This document shows positions 37,107 through 49,003 of a DNA stretch of 64,000 nt, in pieces. A model generated the notes under the pieces. That model made no database searches. It had not been told where the DNA came from and saw only the letters and a list, made by a program, of their open reading frames with translations. Source of the DNA: Atrina japonica (Eukaryota > Mollusca > Bivalvia > Pterioida > Pinnidae); the NCBI GenBank assembly GCA_030159075.1, contig BROG01000081.1:962001-1026000 (forward strand), in the 5' to 3' direction. The stretch's first letter is position 1. Each line of letters starts with the position of its first letter. The position numbers and the translations under genes were made by a program.

Positions 37107-37410
37107 CTTTTACTTCTTAAGCCCTGTTTTCTCAAAGTACATCAAAGTTTTCTTTGATGAAATCACTTGTTCACACTATCAAAGTTTTTTGAGCAACTTG
37201 TACAAGAAAATGTGGGAACCATGTGCTTGTAACATGTCAACATTGTTTACGACATATCGAATATCTGCTTTGATTGGCTGAATTCTATCAAAGTCCTTCT
37301 AAGTTCTTTGATGGACTTTGATCAAAGTTTCCGTTGACCGTTCACACGATCAAACTTTGCATCAAAAGCTTTGACCAAGAAAACTTGTACAAGAAAACTT
37401 TAATCATGTG
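37107..37410. repeat. Low-copy repeat rich in ATCAAAG / CTTTGAT
   Basis: The word 'ttcacactatcaaagttttt' with 'aacttgtacaagaaaa' (37170-37212) recurs as 'ttcacacgatcaaactttgc' with 'aaacttgtacaagaaaac' (37350-37400). Several CTTTGAT/ATCAAAG pairs are inverted relative to each other. Possibly a decayed TIR element. Confidence 0.45.
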
Positions 37411-37480
37411 AATGTACCATTTCTAAGTCATTGGTATGAACAGATAAAATAATAGAACCAGGGACTTTCTGCTTGCATGT

Positions 37481-37741
37481 CCAAAGCTTTTGTACTAGAT
37501 GACCAAAGCTTTTGTACTAGATGACCAAAGCTTTTGTACTAAAGCTTTTGTACTAGATGACCAAAGCTTTTGTACTAGATGTCCAAAGCTTTTGTTCTAG
37601 ATGTCCAAAGTTTTTGTACTAGATGTCCAAAGCTTTTGTACTAGATGACCAAAGCTTTTGTACTAGATGACCAAAGCTTTTGTACTACATGACCAAAGCT
37701 TTTGTACTACATGTCCAAATCTTTTGTACTAGATGACCAAA
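37481..37741. repeat. 22-bp minisatellite, about 12 units
   Basis: Unit 'ccaaagcttttgtactagat' plus 'ga' (or 'gt'), nearly identical throughout, one unit truncated at about 37530. Each unit includes AAGCTT. It ends about 135 bp before exon 37878. Confidence 0.95.
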
Positions 37742-37877
37742 AAGGTATATCAACATTAGATGTGGTTATTCTATGATTTCTATGACTTGCATAACTTATT
37801 TGAAGCAGATGGACCCAGCACAATTTTACTTATTATATTTTTGATTTGGTATATATACTGAACCAATCAGTTTTCAG

Positions 37878-37915
37878 GACTTGCCGAAGTTGAGATTGTT
37901 TTGAAGAAAATCCAG
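37878..37915 (+). CDS. Candidate internal exon 4 (38 bp) of unrecognised large gene
   Basis: Acceptor 'cagttttcag' and donor 'ccag/gtattt' bound 38 bp. Only one of three frames is open, and it is the one required by the phase-1 end of exon 21687-21773. It reads LAEVEIVLKKIQ after the shared Arg codon, an amphipathic helix-like run. It ends in phase 0, matching the exon at 44418. The exon is short, so a chance match cannot be excluded. No repeat similarity was noticed here. Confidence 0.42.
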
Positions 37916-38280
37916 GTATTTGATGGTGCCAGTCATTATTCTTTTAGGAGAGTAAGAAGCATGCTTTGGGAAATTTTTCTGATAATTAGATAAGAGAGAA
38001 AAATAAAAAGCAAAAGTCAGAGGATGAGACTAAAAATGTTCTAATGTTATGGTATTTGTACGCAGGCATGTTTTGAAAATTTTACTGGGTATATTGAAAT
38101 CGATTGGAAATTAATTTTTCTTTCAAATAAACAGGGTTTTCAAAATAACCTGGTTATAATAGTAATAAAGAAATTTGACCCAGGAATTACAATTATCTCA
38201 AATAAAGCAAGATTTCAATGTAATGGGTTTCAATATAGGTGGATTCAAAAGTAAATATATAAACACACACTTTGATATTA

Positions 38281-38635
38281 AAGGGGCATGTGTTTAACAA
38301 AACGATTTAATTCGATTTTTTCTACTTACTTGATGTACAATAACAAATAAAAGCTATACGCAAGCATAAAAAGTCCTACATTCTTATATATTTTGTGAAG
38401 GTCAGGCCCAGCGTGGTATTTCATTAGGGCTGGGTTAATCAATTGAAAGTGAAAAAGTGCCATATCTGAGTTTTTCAAGCAATTTTCAGAAAATATGTAG
38501 GAACTTAAGAATTTCTGTGCCTGTGTATATCTCTTTTTTGTATTGTATACCAATCCAAGTTGTAAAAAAAGAAGAAAAAAGTTTAAAAAAAAAAACAAAA
38601 ACAACAACAACAAAAAACAGCTAATGCCTCTTTAA
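38281..38635. mobile_element. GGCATTAGCTGTGTTTA-family TIR element, copy 2
   Basis: 'aaggggcatgtgtttaacaa' at the left, 'cagctaatgcctctttaata' at the right, and the shared body ('gatgtacaataacaaataaa', 'aggtcaggcccagcgtgg'). The left end has a small deletion relative to copy 1. About 355 bp. Confidence 0.8.
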
Positions 38636-40603
38636 TATGAGACAGGTATATAAAATGAAACAATACTTGAAGATGTTCATCAATGTAATATATATTTTGT
38701 TTACACAACAATACAAAAACAATACAATAAAAATAAACACATTGGTTTACATTACAGTAAGATATCAAAACATAATCTTTATAGCTTTTATATGATATTT
38801 CTCAACATTTCTTTGGATTGGTGATTGGTTCTATACTGAATCCTTAAATCAGACAAGTGAAAATGTTTTATTGTTTGCTTACATCATGCTTTGCCCACAT
38901 GTAGACGATCAATTTCATAAATAACACGAGACTCATTGTTATAATAAGAGATACTGAGAAAGAAGACCTCACATCTGAGACTAAATCCACAAAGAACAGT
39001 GTTGACTAGAAAGAGTTGAAACCCACATACTCTATTTCATACTGACAGATTTTGATCCATGGCTGAATAAAAAAAAACAGCATAATGTAATAATATAGAT
39101 ATAGATCTACCTATGTGATAAAAACGACTTTCTTTGTTATTAGTTTTAAAAATTTCAGTAAAGTTTTTGAAAAGTACATAGTACACATAGGTCAGCACCT
39201 CAGAGGTCACAATTAAATCCCAAATTTTAGGCATCAGTGGAAAGGTCTTGTTCAAGATCTCATTTAAATAAAAAAAAAGTTTGGTAGAAACTAAAATGTT
39301 TTCAAACAGACATACAGAAACTTTCTTGAGGACTTATTTCGGTCAAGTTTGGTTAAAATTGGCTCACTGTTTCTTGAAAAAAAAGTTGAAAATGTGAAAT
39401 AGTTGACAATGGACCAAGGATAACAATAGACAAATGACAACAACAATAGGTTACAGAGAGCATGACCTAAAAACCTCCTTGGAATTCTTTCCCACAGGAA
39501 ACTTTTATCTTGCATGAAACTAGTGCATCTACAAATGTACGTACATCTACATGTATCAAATGCTAAGTAGAAAATGTCCACATCTATAGAGCAATCTTAT
39601 ACACACTGACAGGACATCACAACTATTTTGTTTTTTATACTTTCTGCATTTTTATTAGTTATCTTTCGCTAATGGATAGGCTAAGTAAGAAATCATGCTT
39701 GAATCTACAAAATTTCAAACATGCCATTGTCTCCAAAGTACATTATTTAGGTGTTAATTGTCTTTTCCATAAAGACTATCAGAAATGTGTATTGGATCCT
39801 ATAGCTTAGCTGTTTGACAGAGATTTATAGTACAACTTCCCAAAAAACCAAAATTTGATAAAATATTGAGAGAAAAACGTCATTTAGAAACATGTATGGT
39901 TATTAATGAATACATTTGGGAACTTGACTGTGGTAGACATGCTGTCTTCACTACATGTACATATACAGTGGTGTGAGATATAGTTCTGTATGTTACAACA
40001 TAGCCTCTTTGTCAGTTCTAAATTAAGGTCACCAGGTCAGCATTTACAAAAACTGGTAAAACAGAGAAAGGTGCATTTACAAATCAACCATCACAAAAAA
40101 TCTACCAATTCCATACTTGCCAAGTCTCCCCCATGAATAAGGAGGCTCTGTATTTTTTATGTAAAAACTTGATAATTTTGTCAAGAAAAATGCAAATGAA
40201 AAATTCAAATTATCTTATTGATTCTTACTCAAATTTAGAGTCTCCCCCTTCAGGCTGAAAAATCTCCCCATGAAAATTTTTCAAGGTTAACATGTCTGCA
40301 ATTTATAACCTTTTGTAAAAGAGTTTCCATATCCTTCATGTTTGAATGTTTTAGGCAAAATAAATAAAAAGATCATTCATAAATGAAAAAATGCTAAAAT
40401 TCCAAGTGCAAAGCATTTCTTTTCAAACTTCAAGGTCAATGTCAAAATGAAGGTCAAAGTCAACTAGTGTCATCATGTACTATCATCATGTGAAATTAAA
40501 ATGTGACACTCTAAATGTTTTTTCTTACAACAGAGCTAAACATAATAGATACACTAAATTGTTGATGCAGAAAGTAAGATGGACATTGCATACGTGTAGA
40601 CTT
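38636..40603. other. No gene recognised
   Basis: About 2 kb of AT-rich sequence. Open frames of 60-96 codons on the minus strand (39037, 39291) lack recognisable similarity or splice context. 'cggtcaagtttggttaaaat' at 39340 resembles part of the repeat at 53349-54215. Confidence 0.4.
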
Positions 40604-40865
40604 GCAATAGGGAACTTTAGCCCGGATTACCGTTATGATCCTGCAATTATTCACGCCTTCTATTTTTAGTTTTTAGCGCATTAAATTTATTTTGTATAAA
40701 GAAACCCAAGAGACTCTTAAAACATACCATAGTGGGTTATATATGGTAGTTGAATGCGAAATTACTGAAATGTATCAGGCAGAGAAAAATGTATGGACAG
40801 ACCGGGAATCGAACCCACGACCTTCCAAACACTAGCAGCGCGCTATTATATCATCGAAACACTCA
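40604..40865. mobile_element. Second copy of the tRNA-module TIR element (truncated)
   Basis: It matches 34168-34615 from the left terminus ('agggaactttagcccggatt', 'accgttatgatcctgca') through 'gtgggttatat', 'gaaattactgaaatgtatca' and the T-arm 'cgggaatcgaacccacgacc'. It then ends near 40865 without the right terminus, and an A-rich stretch follows at about 40908-40930. Confidence 0.7.
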
Positions 40866-41019
40866 ACAATTTTTTACATGTACTATGGTAACTAAAGTTC
40901 ACCACAAAAAAAAAAAAAAAAAAAAAAAACCCAAAACAATCGACAACCTACATGTATGTACCTAATTTTCAAAATTGATGTAATAATTTATTTGTCTAAA
41001 TGGTGTATTTACAAAACAC

Positions 41020-41039
41020 TAACAATTTTTTTATACTAT

Positions 41040-41113
<74 letters not shown>

Positions 41114-41135
41114 ATAGTACATGTAAAAAATTGTT
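41020..41135. repeat. (TA)n tract flanked by inverted copies of ACAATTTTTT...ACTATGG
   Basis: About 70 bp of TA between 'aacaatttttttatactatg' and its inverted counterpart 'ccatagtacatgtaaaaaat'. The same word also stands at 40865-40890, so three copies surround the tract and the whole segment can fold as one long hairpin. Confidence 0.75.
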
Positions 41136-41254
41136 ATATATATATCCATAGTCATTAATATTAGGATTAAATACCTTTCATCTCTTTCTCTACGACCGAG
41201 TTCTTATGTTCGAAATTCTACTCACCGCTATCGAAACATTCATTTTTGTGAATG

Positions 41255-41375
41255 CGCAGATGGCCAAGTGGTTAGGACATCGTTCATGAGGGTTAGGCAA
41301 ATGGTGCTGTAAGTCGAGTGTTCGAACCCCAGCCAGGGCATGGTGAGTTTGTAGGTGCCTTGTTATTTCTGTATT
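41255..41375 (+). mobile_element. tRNA-like SINE head
   Basis: 'gcagatggccaagtggttag' (A box) and 'gtgttcgaaccccagcc' (B box) are spaced as in a tRNA with a long variable region. The following 'catggtgagtttgtaggtgc' is followed by a (CA)n tail. Not a tRNA gene, because the acceptor stem does not pair. Confidence 0.6.
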
Positions 41376-41380
41376 TGTGC

Positions 41381-41382
<2 letters not shown>

Positions 41383-41430
<48 letters not shown>
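41383..41430. repeat. (CA)n microsatellite
   Basis: About 46 bp of CA following the SINE-like head. Confidence 0.95.
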
Positions 41431-41432
<2 letters not shown>

Positions 41433-41660
41433 GAACCTTGCCTAAAGACCATCTCGCATTTAAGACCACAAATTTTCAGTCTCTTGATAAATAAATAATA
41501 AGTACCAAAAGTCACTTAAGAGCATACCTAATCTGACCACTATGACTCAGTTTTATTTAGAGATGTTCCAATGTTTTTACATATCACTCCTTTTTAGATA
41601 CACCAATTTTGAAAGAGCACCTGTTTGATAATCATGTTCTAACAGAAACAGGCGAGGTAA
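41431..41660. mobile_element. Decayed TIR element of the GGAACCT...AAGACCA type
   Basis: 'atggaaccttgcctaaagac', 'atttaagaccacaaattttc' and 'tttgaaagagcacctgtttg' follow the pattern of AAGACCACC-rich elements related to the CAGTGGAACCT family. A stretch at 41598-41656 imitates an exon (AG before, GT after, one open frame), but its sequence belongs to this element. Confidence 0.5.
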
Positions 41661-42334
41661 TCTTTATGAAAAAAACAAATACAGACAAATAAAATTATGA
41701 AAAACAATTACTGGTATCTACTATGTAGGTCAAACTGGTGTTAACGTGTCATGTTGCGTAAAAGAAAGGCAATAATTTAGTTGTGTGAGTGGTGAAGTCT
41801 GAAGCATGGTCGGTTTTGGGGATAAATGGTGATTACCAGGTTAAGATGACAAGGAAAAATTACATCTAAATGAAATTGATTCTGTCATTGATGATATATT
41901 ATATATAACAAAGCTAGGACTGTAATTAACACAGAAAAAATACTAAATCTAAGTCATGTTCAGTTGATATGGGCTAAGTGAATTATCTCCCTTGATAAAG
42001 TTGGCAGTAGACTGATGTTTCTTTCTCATATTAGAGGTTTCAAAAATTCAGGCCATAACAGACTTGTCTTAATATAAGACAATAGAAAATACCATAAAAT
42101 TTAGATATTTAGGATTGAAAGAGTTAAGAAATGCTCCTGCCTCTTTTTAGACTATATATTTTTTTGCAAAATTGGGAAGATACATGTAGACTTTGATTTG
42201 AGGCAAGTGGGGAGAAAGTACTTATTTTGCTAGAGGAAACAGCATTTGAATGTGTATAATTTTCACCTAAAATCATTCAACTTCTTATGTTGAGGGCTTG
42301 ACAAAGGAACAGCAATTACCACTTTTGAAAGTCT
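41661..42334. other. No feature recognised
   Basis: AT-rich sequence; nothing supported. Confidence 0.4.
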
Positions 42335-42722
42335 TGTGGGGGCATTAGCTGTGTTTACCACAATTTTTTTATTTTTATTTTTTTCTATTTCTACTACTTG
42401 TAATTGGTGTACAATAACAAATAAGATCTATACACAGACATAAAAAATCTTATATTCCTACATACATGTATTTTGTGAAAATAAAGTCAGGTCTGCTAAG
42501 TGTTGTATGCATATATATACACAAATAGTAAGGTTGAATTAATCATTTGCAAACAAATAATTGCCAAACTGGGTTTCATAAGCAATTTTCACAAAATATA
42601 TAGAAATGTAAGAAATGTTATGCCTGTGTATATTTCTTTTTTGTTATTTATATCAATCTAAGAAGTAAAAAGGGAAAGAATATTTTTTTAAGAAAAAAAA
42701 CACAGCTAATGTCCCTTTACTT
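42335..42722. mobile_element. GGCATTAGCTGTGTTTA-family TIR element, copy 3
   Basis: 'gggggcattagctgtgttta' and 'cacagctaatgtccctttac' are the inverted ends, and the uninterrupted body includes 'cataagcaattttcacaaaa', which is where copy 1 is interrupted. Confidence 0.85.
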
Positions 42723-42728
42723 ATTACC

Positions 42729-42960
42729 TGGTCCTTTAGTCACCAAATTTACTCAATACTCCAGCTCCACTTTTATTTCGTTATTTTGACTATAAAATCG
42801 TTTGTAAAATGTTTGGGTTTGAATGATTAGGAAGCATATTATTATTTTTTATCATTCACATATAAATTTTTTCGTCATACTCAGGAATATTCCTGTAAAA
42901 ATGAATGAATATGTTGAGTACTGTACTCAAAATTTGAGTACGTACTCAAACAATATTTGA
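42729..42960 (+). mobile_element. GAAGTCACCAAATTTACTC-family element, left half
   Basis: 'tttagtcaccaaatttactc', 'cacttttatttcgttatttt' and the centre 'tactcaaaatttgagtacgt' are conserved relative to 21785-22152. The right terminus is missing. Confidence 0.65.
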
Positions 42961-44417
42961 ATATTTCCAAAGTTTTCAAGTTACAACAAAATATCTAAGA
43001 TATAGTTAACAAGGATCTCTAAGTGTGTAATTATTGCCAAGGTTGTTGTCTCAACTTTAATATTGTAAAAACAAGGGCATTAACTCTGGGATCAAAGTGT
43101 TACTATTTAGGTCCTTTACATGTGCAAATGTTTGTTATTCTATATAACATAACATATAAACCTAACATAAAGGGGGTATTAAATCTCTGGCTATTGCTTC
43201 TAAGTCAAGATAACAGGCATTTATCTCTCACTATAAGATCATCAAATTTATCTATATTATTTATGGACTTTCACTTTGTTATATATCTGCCCTGATGTTT
43301 CCGCTGCCCACAAACTCGCAGATTTAAATACTTCCATGCTATTCCTTCTCCTCCTCACTCATTTTTCGTTTCTTATGTTGTACACTTTTATCTTTATTTA
43401 CATCTGAGTTGCAAGTGCATGTAACTAAAACAAGGATAATATGTGCATTATATAGACCAAACCAAGCATGGCTAATACATACAAGAGACCGATATTGTGA
43501 AGGTATTTTTGGGAACATGATTCGGTTGTGTGATGCACACATGCTTGTGATTATATATCCCAATTGAGTGATTTACAAGGTGTAATTACGACATAATACG
43601 GCCTGGTTATAATACCAGTAAGATTCACTGTGAGGCTTATATCTGCCAGATAAAAGTTGTAAAGAAAACGGAACACTTTTATAAGTTATCTTTTATCTTT
43701 ATTCATTTATTTATTTCAATTCTTATTTATCTAGTTTTACATTTTAATTTGTGATCAAATGCAAAAAAAATGTACAGAATTATTTCATGATTTAAAAAAA
43801 AAAAAAAAGTTAATTTCAAGATGTATTACAAATAAATCAACTGACATTAAAATAACAAATGGTAAAATAGCAAAACCTCTGCCAAATTTAAAAAAAATTT
43901 TTTTTATAAAAACCCTCCAAATTACTATATTTTGTCCAAGTATTACAGTAAATTAAAATTTCTATATCAACACTATACACAATTACAGATTAAACTCATT
44001 TGCAAAGATTCCATATTCAATTAAATGATAAAAGTTAAAACAAGTTGAAAAAGAGTGAATAAAGACAGGAAGTAAAAATACCAGCAAAAAGTATAAAACA
44101 GCTGGCAACAATTGTACAATACGATTTCTCCTTCATGGCTTATTTCAACATAAATACTGTTTACATTCTTTCAATTAAATTTCAATTGTTTAATCTTATG
44201 ATTTTGAGAATGAACAAACAGAGCATACCAATTTCATGTAACACAGACTAAATATAAGCTTCAATTGGAACAACTAGTTCACTTTCTGATCCAATAAACG
44301 CACCTGAGAAAATGCAAAGGAATGAGAATTGTTTAAAACTGTACTTAATGCAAGCCATAATGATCATTCAGGTACTTATAAAGAAGCAACTAACAACCTT
44401 ATTGTAATGACTTAAAG
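42961..44417. other. Intronic sequence, no gene recognised
   Basis: AT-rich. A 90-codon open frame at 43023-43295 shows no splice or family evidence. Near the end 'actaac' (branch-like) stands 26 bases before the acceptor 'ttaaag' at 44417. Confidence 0.4.
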
Positions 44418-44625
44418 ATGATTATACCAAACACAAAACCTCAAAACAGGTGTGGTGTAGTTAATGTAGGCTACAAACTGCCTCACCTTATATCAAGATT
44501 GGAACCTTCTACCAGTCTTATACAATTAGTACCTCGTACATACTACAATTTGTCAGGACCACTCATATCAGAGATACAACACTATTTGGCACCACTACTA
44601 CGTGCATACAGTGTTCACCATCCAG
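44418..44625 (+). CDS. Candidate internal exon 5 of unrecognised large gene
   Basis: 208 bp open in one frame (69 codons), from acceptor 'cttaaag' to donor 'ccag/gtcaac'. It begins MIIPNTKPQNRCGVVNV, continues GYKLPHLISRLEPSTSLIQ and LVPRTYYNLSGPLISEI, and ends QHYLAPLLRAYSVHHP. The alternating helical, leucine-rich texture suggests an alpha-helical (HEAT/ARM-like) scaffold region, which is inference. It starts in phase 0, fitting exon 37878-37915, and ends in phase 1, fitting exon 46267. The acceptor is purine-rich and could lie slightly elsewhere, although other AGs nearby do not keep phase 0. Its first codon is ATG, so a start here is possible but not needed. Confidence 0.55.
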
Positions 44626-45831
44626 GTCAACTGAATGTTTTGTTTTGGAATATATATATGTATATATTTATATATTATCTGTGTGTACAAGGAGGAAGAA
44701 GTTAGAACATTGTTATAGTGTGAGACAAAAATTCTGGATTGCGATGTAAGAATTGGAACCTGTTTTTGATGGATTATGAATGGTCATATTCCAAATGGGT
44801 AGGTAATGAATGTACCAAGAAATGAGAAAGTTGAAATTGATGTGTAAATAGAGAAAATCATTGTATTGAGTTTGATTGTCTGTTTCAAAAGATCTTTGCA
44901 GAAACTCATCATCAATATTGAAAAGTTAAAACAATTACATAAAATTAGTTTTATGACACAGGGATAGAAATTAAACTCCGCAAACATATTTTAAAGTAGT
45001 TTATACACTAGCTACATGTAGCAAGGTATACTCAGTTTACAAGAATATCAGTTGAAATTTGTGAAATTGCAAGATATATTTTCAAATTTTTAGTAGCCAC
45101 CTGGGCTAAAACAATATGAAATCTACTAGCCCAGATCAGTTTTTACTTGCCATGAGTTATTGGGCCCCTGCTAAAATCTCTTCCTGTTACATATATACAT
45201 GTATAATACAAGTAACAATAATGAAATAGTTGAACAAATTAGTTTTCCTACATGTGACCATGAAAACTGCAACCAGTTCATCTTTAGAAGTAATATTTTT
45301 TCTACATTTTGAAATCTTCTGTAAAATATACTATCTTGATAAAGAAATCTTTTTCATGGTTTGCATACGTCACATGATAGTTAAGACTTTACCACTGTCT
45401 TCAGTACTGGATTGAATCACACTTAATTATGCAAATGACAGGGCAGGGAATTACATTTGCAACATAGGAATTATGGGAAATAGATTGTTAAAAAATTAAC
45501 AACAACAAACAAACAAACAAAAAACCAAGAACATACATACACACAAGCCAACAGCATTGCCACCAAAGGAGAAATAAAACTTATCCTCTCTTCTTTATGA
45601 AAGTGGTAATATTTTTTTTTTCTGAATTTTTCAACTGTGTACAAATTATCATTTAGTTCTCAATTTTGCTTAAGAACAATGCCAAGCTTGTATTTTTGTT
45701 ACATAAATCATTTCACAAACAGAAACTATTATTTGTATAGAAGTACAAAAAGTCTTTTAGCATTACATGTATCTAGTTTGCACTTGGAATGGTATATCAA
45801 TTGAGTATACATGTATGTATGTATGTGTATA
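44626..45831. other. No gene recognised
   Basis: Intronic AT-rich sequence between exons 44418 and 46267; nothing supported apart from the (TA)n that follows. Confidence 0.4.
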
Positions 45832-45954
<123 letters not shown>

Positions 45955-46266
45955 ATATATCATAACACTCAAACTCACTCCACTAAAACAGCAAATTTAG
46001 CAAACAAACAAGTGTTTCTTCAAAGAAAAAGAAAAACTGCCATAAGAACAAAACACTGAAATTCTTTGAATGCCTTTAGATATTTAGCTACATAATTGAT
46101 TGTCAAATAAATAGAATGAAATTTATAAACAACCAACTTCAAACTATTTTATTGATTCAATTTTACCACAATAGATGCTAACCACATATGAACATCAATA
46201 CAGAGTTTTGTGAATAAAGCTAATTGCACCCTGTTGTCATGGTTGTACCCAATGTGTTTTGTTTAG

Positions 46267-46408
46267 GACAATTAGAAATACCTCTGACACCAGAGGTTGT
46301 ATACATGTATATTGGAAATAGGGTACTGCACACTGATACTGATGTGAAACTGATGATGTCAGTTGCATTTTCACACCTAACTGAAATGAATATGTTAAAC
46401 CCATACAG
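46267..46408 (+). CDS. Candidate internal exon 6 of unrecognised large gene
   Basis: 142 bp between a strong acceptor 'tgtgttttgtttag' and donor 'tacag/gtgaac'. Of the two frames tested one stops early; the called frame, set by the phase-1 end of exon 44418-44625, is open throughout. After the shared Gly codon it reads QLEIPLTPEVVYMYIGN, RVLHTDTDVKLMMSVAFSH and LTEMNMLNPY. Ends in phase 2. The splice sites, length, composition and phase agreement make this the best supported exon in the window. Together with the preceding exon it gives about 116 continuous codons across a 1.6-kb intron. Family not recognised. Confidence 0.75.
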
Positions 46409-47553
46409 GTGAACTGCAATTGCAGTTGAAAGTTTATTTTCAGAAACAATTCACCCCTGGATACACAAATGGACTAGACTTGATAATGGAATAAGTTGAT
46501 GTGAAGTTGCGGCCATTATTTTTTCAGGTGTGGATGATTTAATGTTGCTTAATTGCCTATCAAACATCCAGTTGATAGTAAAAACATCCCCTAGAAATTT
46601 ATCATAAGAAAATATACACATATATCAAAGGACAAATCTTCTAAATAAAAAAAAAATTGATAGAATATGACAAAAAAATTACAATTTTCATGGAATAAAT
46701 ATATTAATGCCCCAATTTTTCTTTTGCTGAAGATAGAATTTCCCCTATTTATCAACATATCCTCATAAATAATCAGGCTGTGTAATAAATCACATGTGGC
46801 TGAAATTGATTTTATCATTTTGACAATTTCACAATAAGGAAAAACTTAGAGCATAACCAATGCATTTTCTTTTTTACTTTAACTGAAATGTGTAGTTCTT
46901 CATACAGTTTATCAGTTAGTATATTTCTCTGTTTACGATACATTATTCAATTCTAATACCATGATTGATGGTCCATGTCGATTCCAACGGTAAACAACAA
47001 CAATATACATGTACTCCTTGAATGAATCAGAAATCCATCATTTTATTTCTAAATTTTAGGACAAATTATTTTTGCTTTAATCTTTGACCTTTCTGGAGAT
47101 GTTAATTGATATTTAAGTATATAAGGTATGTAATACATAGATAATTACCAAAATCATATTCATTTAAAAATGCCATTAATCTTCTTTTTCTTCTTTTGGA
47201 CTGTATTACCTGAGGTCTTGTATTGGTGACAAATGACAAACTTTTCATAGGGGTAAAAGTTTGCAATCTGTCATTTTCTGTTAATCATTTTACCAGCAAA
47301 TGCACTTTACAAATTTTTATTGACTCCTTACTACTATTTTATAATAGTCTAGGTCACAATGAAATATGATTTGTGTTCATGCATGAGTCCTGTCTGTCAA
47401 CTGTTCCCATATGCACTATGTCTGAATTTAGTTTTACAAAAACTCTCTGGAGAACATGTAGTTCAATGAAGACTTATACATGTAGATCACTCTGTGAGTA
47501 AATTAATTCTTATAACAAGTGAACATTCTCAGACTTATATGTTTGTATATCTG
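46409..47553. other. No feature recognised
   Basis: AT-rich intronic sequence; nothing supported. Confidence 0.4.
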
Positions 47554-47558
47554 TCTGT

Positions 47559-47607
<49 letters not shown>

Positions 47608-47850
47608 AACCTATCTATTGATTTATCTATCCATCTATTCATTTATCTATTCATCTATTCATTTATCTATCCATCTATTCATTTATCTATTCATCTATTC
47701 ATTTATCTATCCATCTATTGATTTATCTATCCATCTATTCATTTATTTATTCATCTATTCATTTATCTATCCATCTATTCATTTATCTATTCATCTATTG
47801 ATTTATCTATTCATCTATTCATTTATCTATCCATCCAATTATCTGTCATC
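47554..47850. repeat. (ATCT)n microsatellite, degenerate ATTC/ATCC variants
   Basis: Pure ATCT for about 50 bp, then a 24-32 bp pattern of 'catttatctattcatctatt' and 'catttatctatccatctatt'. The Ser-Ile-Tyr-Leu-rich frames are artefacts. Confidence 0.95.
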
Positions 47851-48357
47851 TGTCTGTCCTCCTATGTATCCATTTATCCATTCCTCTATTTATGTCTATC
47901 TATCTGTCTGCCTATCCATCCATTTCTCTATCTTTTTGTCTAAGTTAGGATGTATGTTTAATCTATTTACATGTATATCAATATCTATCATTATCTATTT
48001 AAGTTTCTAATTTATAAACCGTTACAGAAAATGGTCAACCACTCCGATAAAAAGTGGTAGATATAGCATTCAGGTGGTTTTGTTCATCTAGTCTGTTTGT
48101 TCAATACTTGTTCCCCAGAACAAGATAAAACAGGATAAAAAATATCTGTGACTATGACGTAATACTGATATATTTAGAAGAATGTTGTTAACATATGGAC
48201 TCAGTTAGTCTTGTAGTCGAGTTTTCTCAGTTTTCTGAGGCCAACTGGAAGACAAAGTCTAAATGACGTAAACAAGTCAAGGAAATGTTGGCAAGGGATT
48301 CTCCCAAAACAACTCTGATGTTACACAAAACGAAATAAAACTGAACAGAATTACCAA

Positions 48358-48590
48358 TCCCCCCCCCCCCCCCCCCCAAAAAAAAAATTAGTTCAATAAG
48401 ATTAACCATTGTAAACCTACATTCTTATTTTGTTTTAATTAATGTTGGATATTTCATTTTGGGGGCGGGGGATTTGTAATTCTGTTCAGTTTGATTCCCC
48501 CCCAAAAAAAGTTCTATAAGATCAACAATTGTAAACTTAGATTTTTTTTTTGTCTTTATTAATGTTGGATATTATTTTTTGGAGGGAGGG
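48358..48590. repeat. Direct repeat of about 120 bp bounded by C and G runs
   Basis: A C17 run and 'aagattaaccattgtaaacc' with 'attaatgttggatatttcat' then 'gggggcggggg' are repeated as 'cccccccaaaaaaa', 'aagatcaacaattgtaaact', 'attaatgttggatattattt', 'ggagggaggggg'. The C-rich left and G-rich right edges are complementary, so each copy could fold on itself. Confidence 0.7.
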
Positions 48591-48602
48591 GGTGATTGTG
48601 CA

Positions 48603-49003
48603 CCGTGCCTGAAGTCACCAAATTTACTCAAGCTCAACTAACTTTTCTTGATTTTAAGGAAAAGACAAGCAAAATTCATTCTGTAACTGGACATGTTTGT
48701 ATATTGATGGCATACAATTGTAAATAATGGTGGAGGTTATTGCTCATTTGAAGAAACTTACAGATATATAAAAAAAAATTTTTGAGGACGTACTCAAATT
48801 TTGAGTACCGTACTACTCAACATATTTATTCATTTTTACAAGAACATCATAAGTGTGATGCAAAAGTTGATATGAGACTGATGTAAAATTATAACATGTT
48901 TCCTATTCACTCAAATTCAAAGTTTTATGAGCGATTCTGTAGTCAAAATGATAAAATAAAAGTTGAGCTTGAGTATTGAGTAAATTTGGTGACTTCAGGC
49001 CCT
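48603..49003. mobile_element. GAAGTCACCAAATTTACTC-family TIR element, complete copy
   Basis: 'gcctgaagtcaccaaattta' at the left and 'gagtaaatttggtgacttca' at the right, about 400 bp, with the central 'gtactcaaattttgagtacc'. A short deletion removes 'atactca' from the left end. Confidence 0.85.

Noticed and set aside
41598..41656. Exon-like segment with AG before, GTAATC after and one open frame (TPILKEHLFDNH...)
   Set aside because: Its phase does not fit the neighbouring exons, and the sequence follows the body of the AAGACCACC-type TIR element at 41431-41660.
43023..43295. 90-codon + strand open frame
   Set aside because: No acceptor/donor pair or similarity; composition looks like translated intron.
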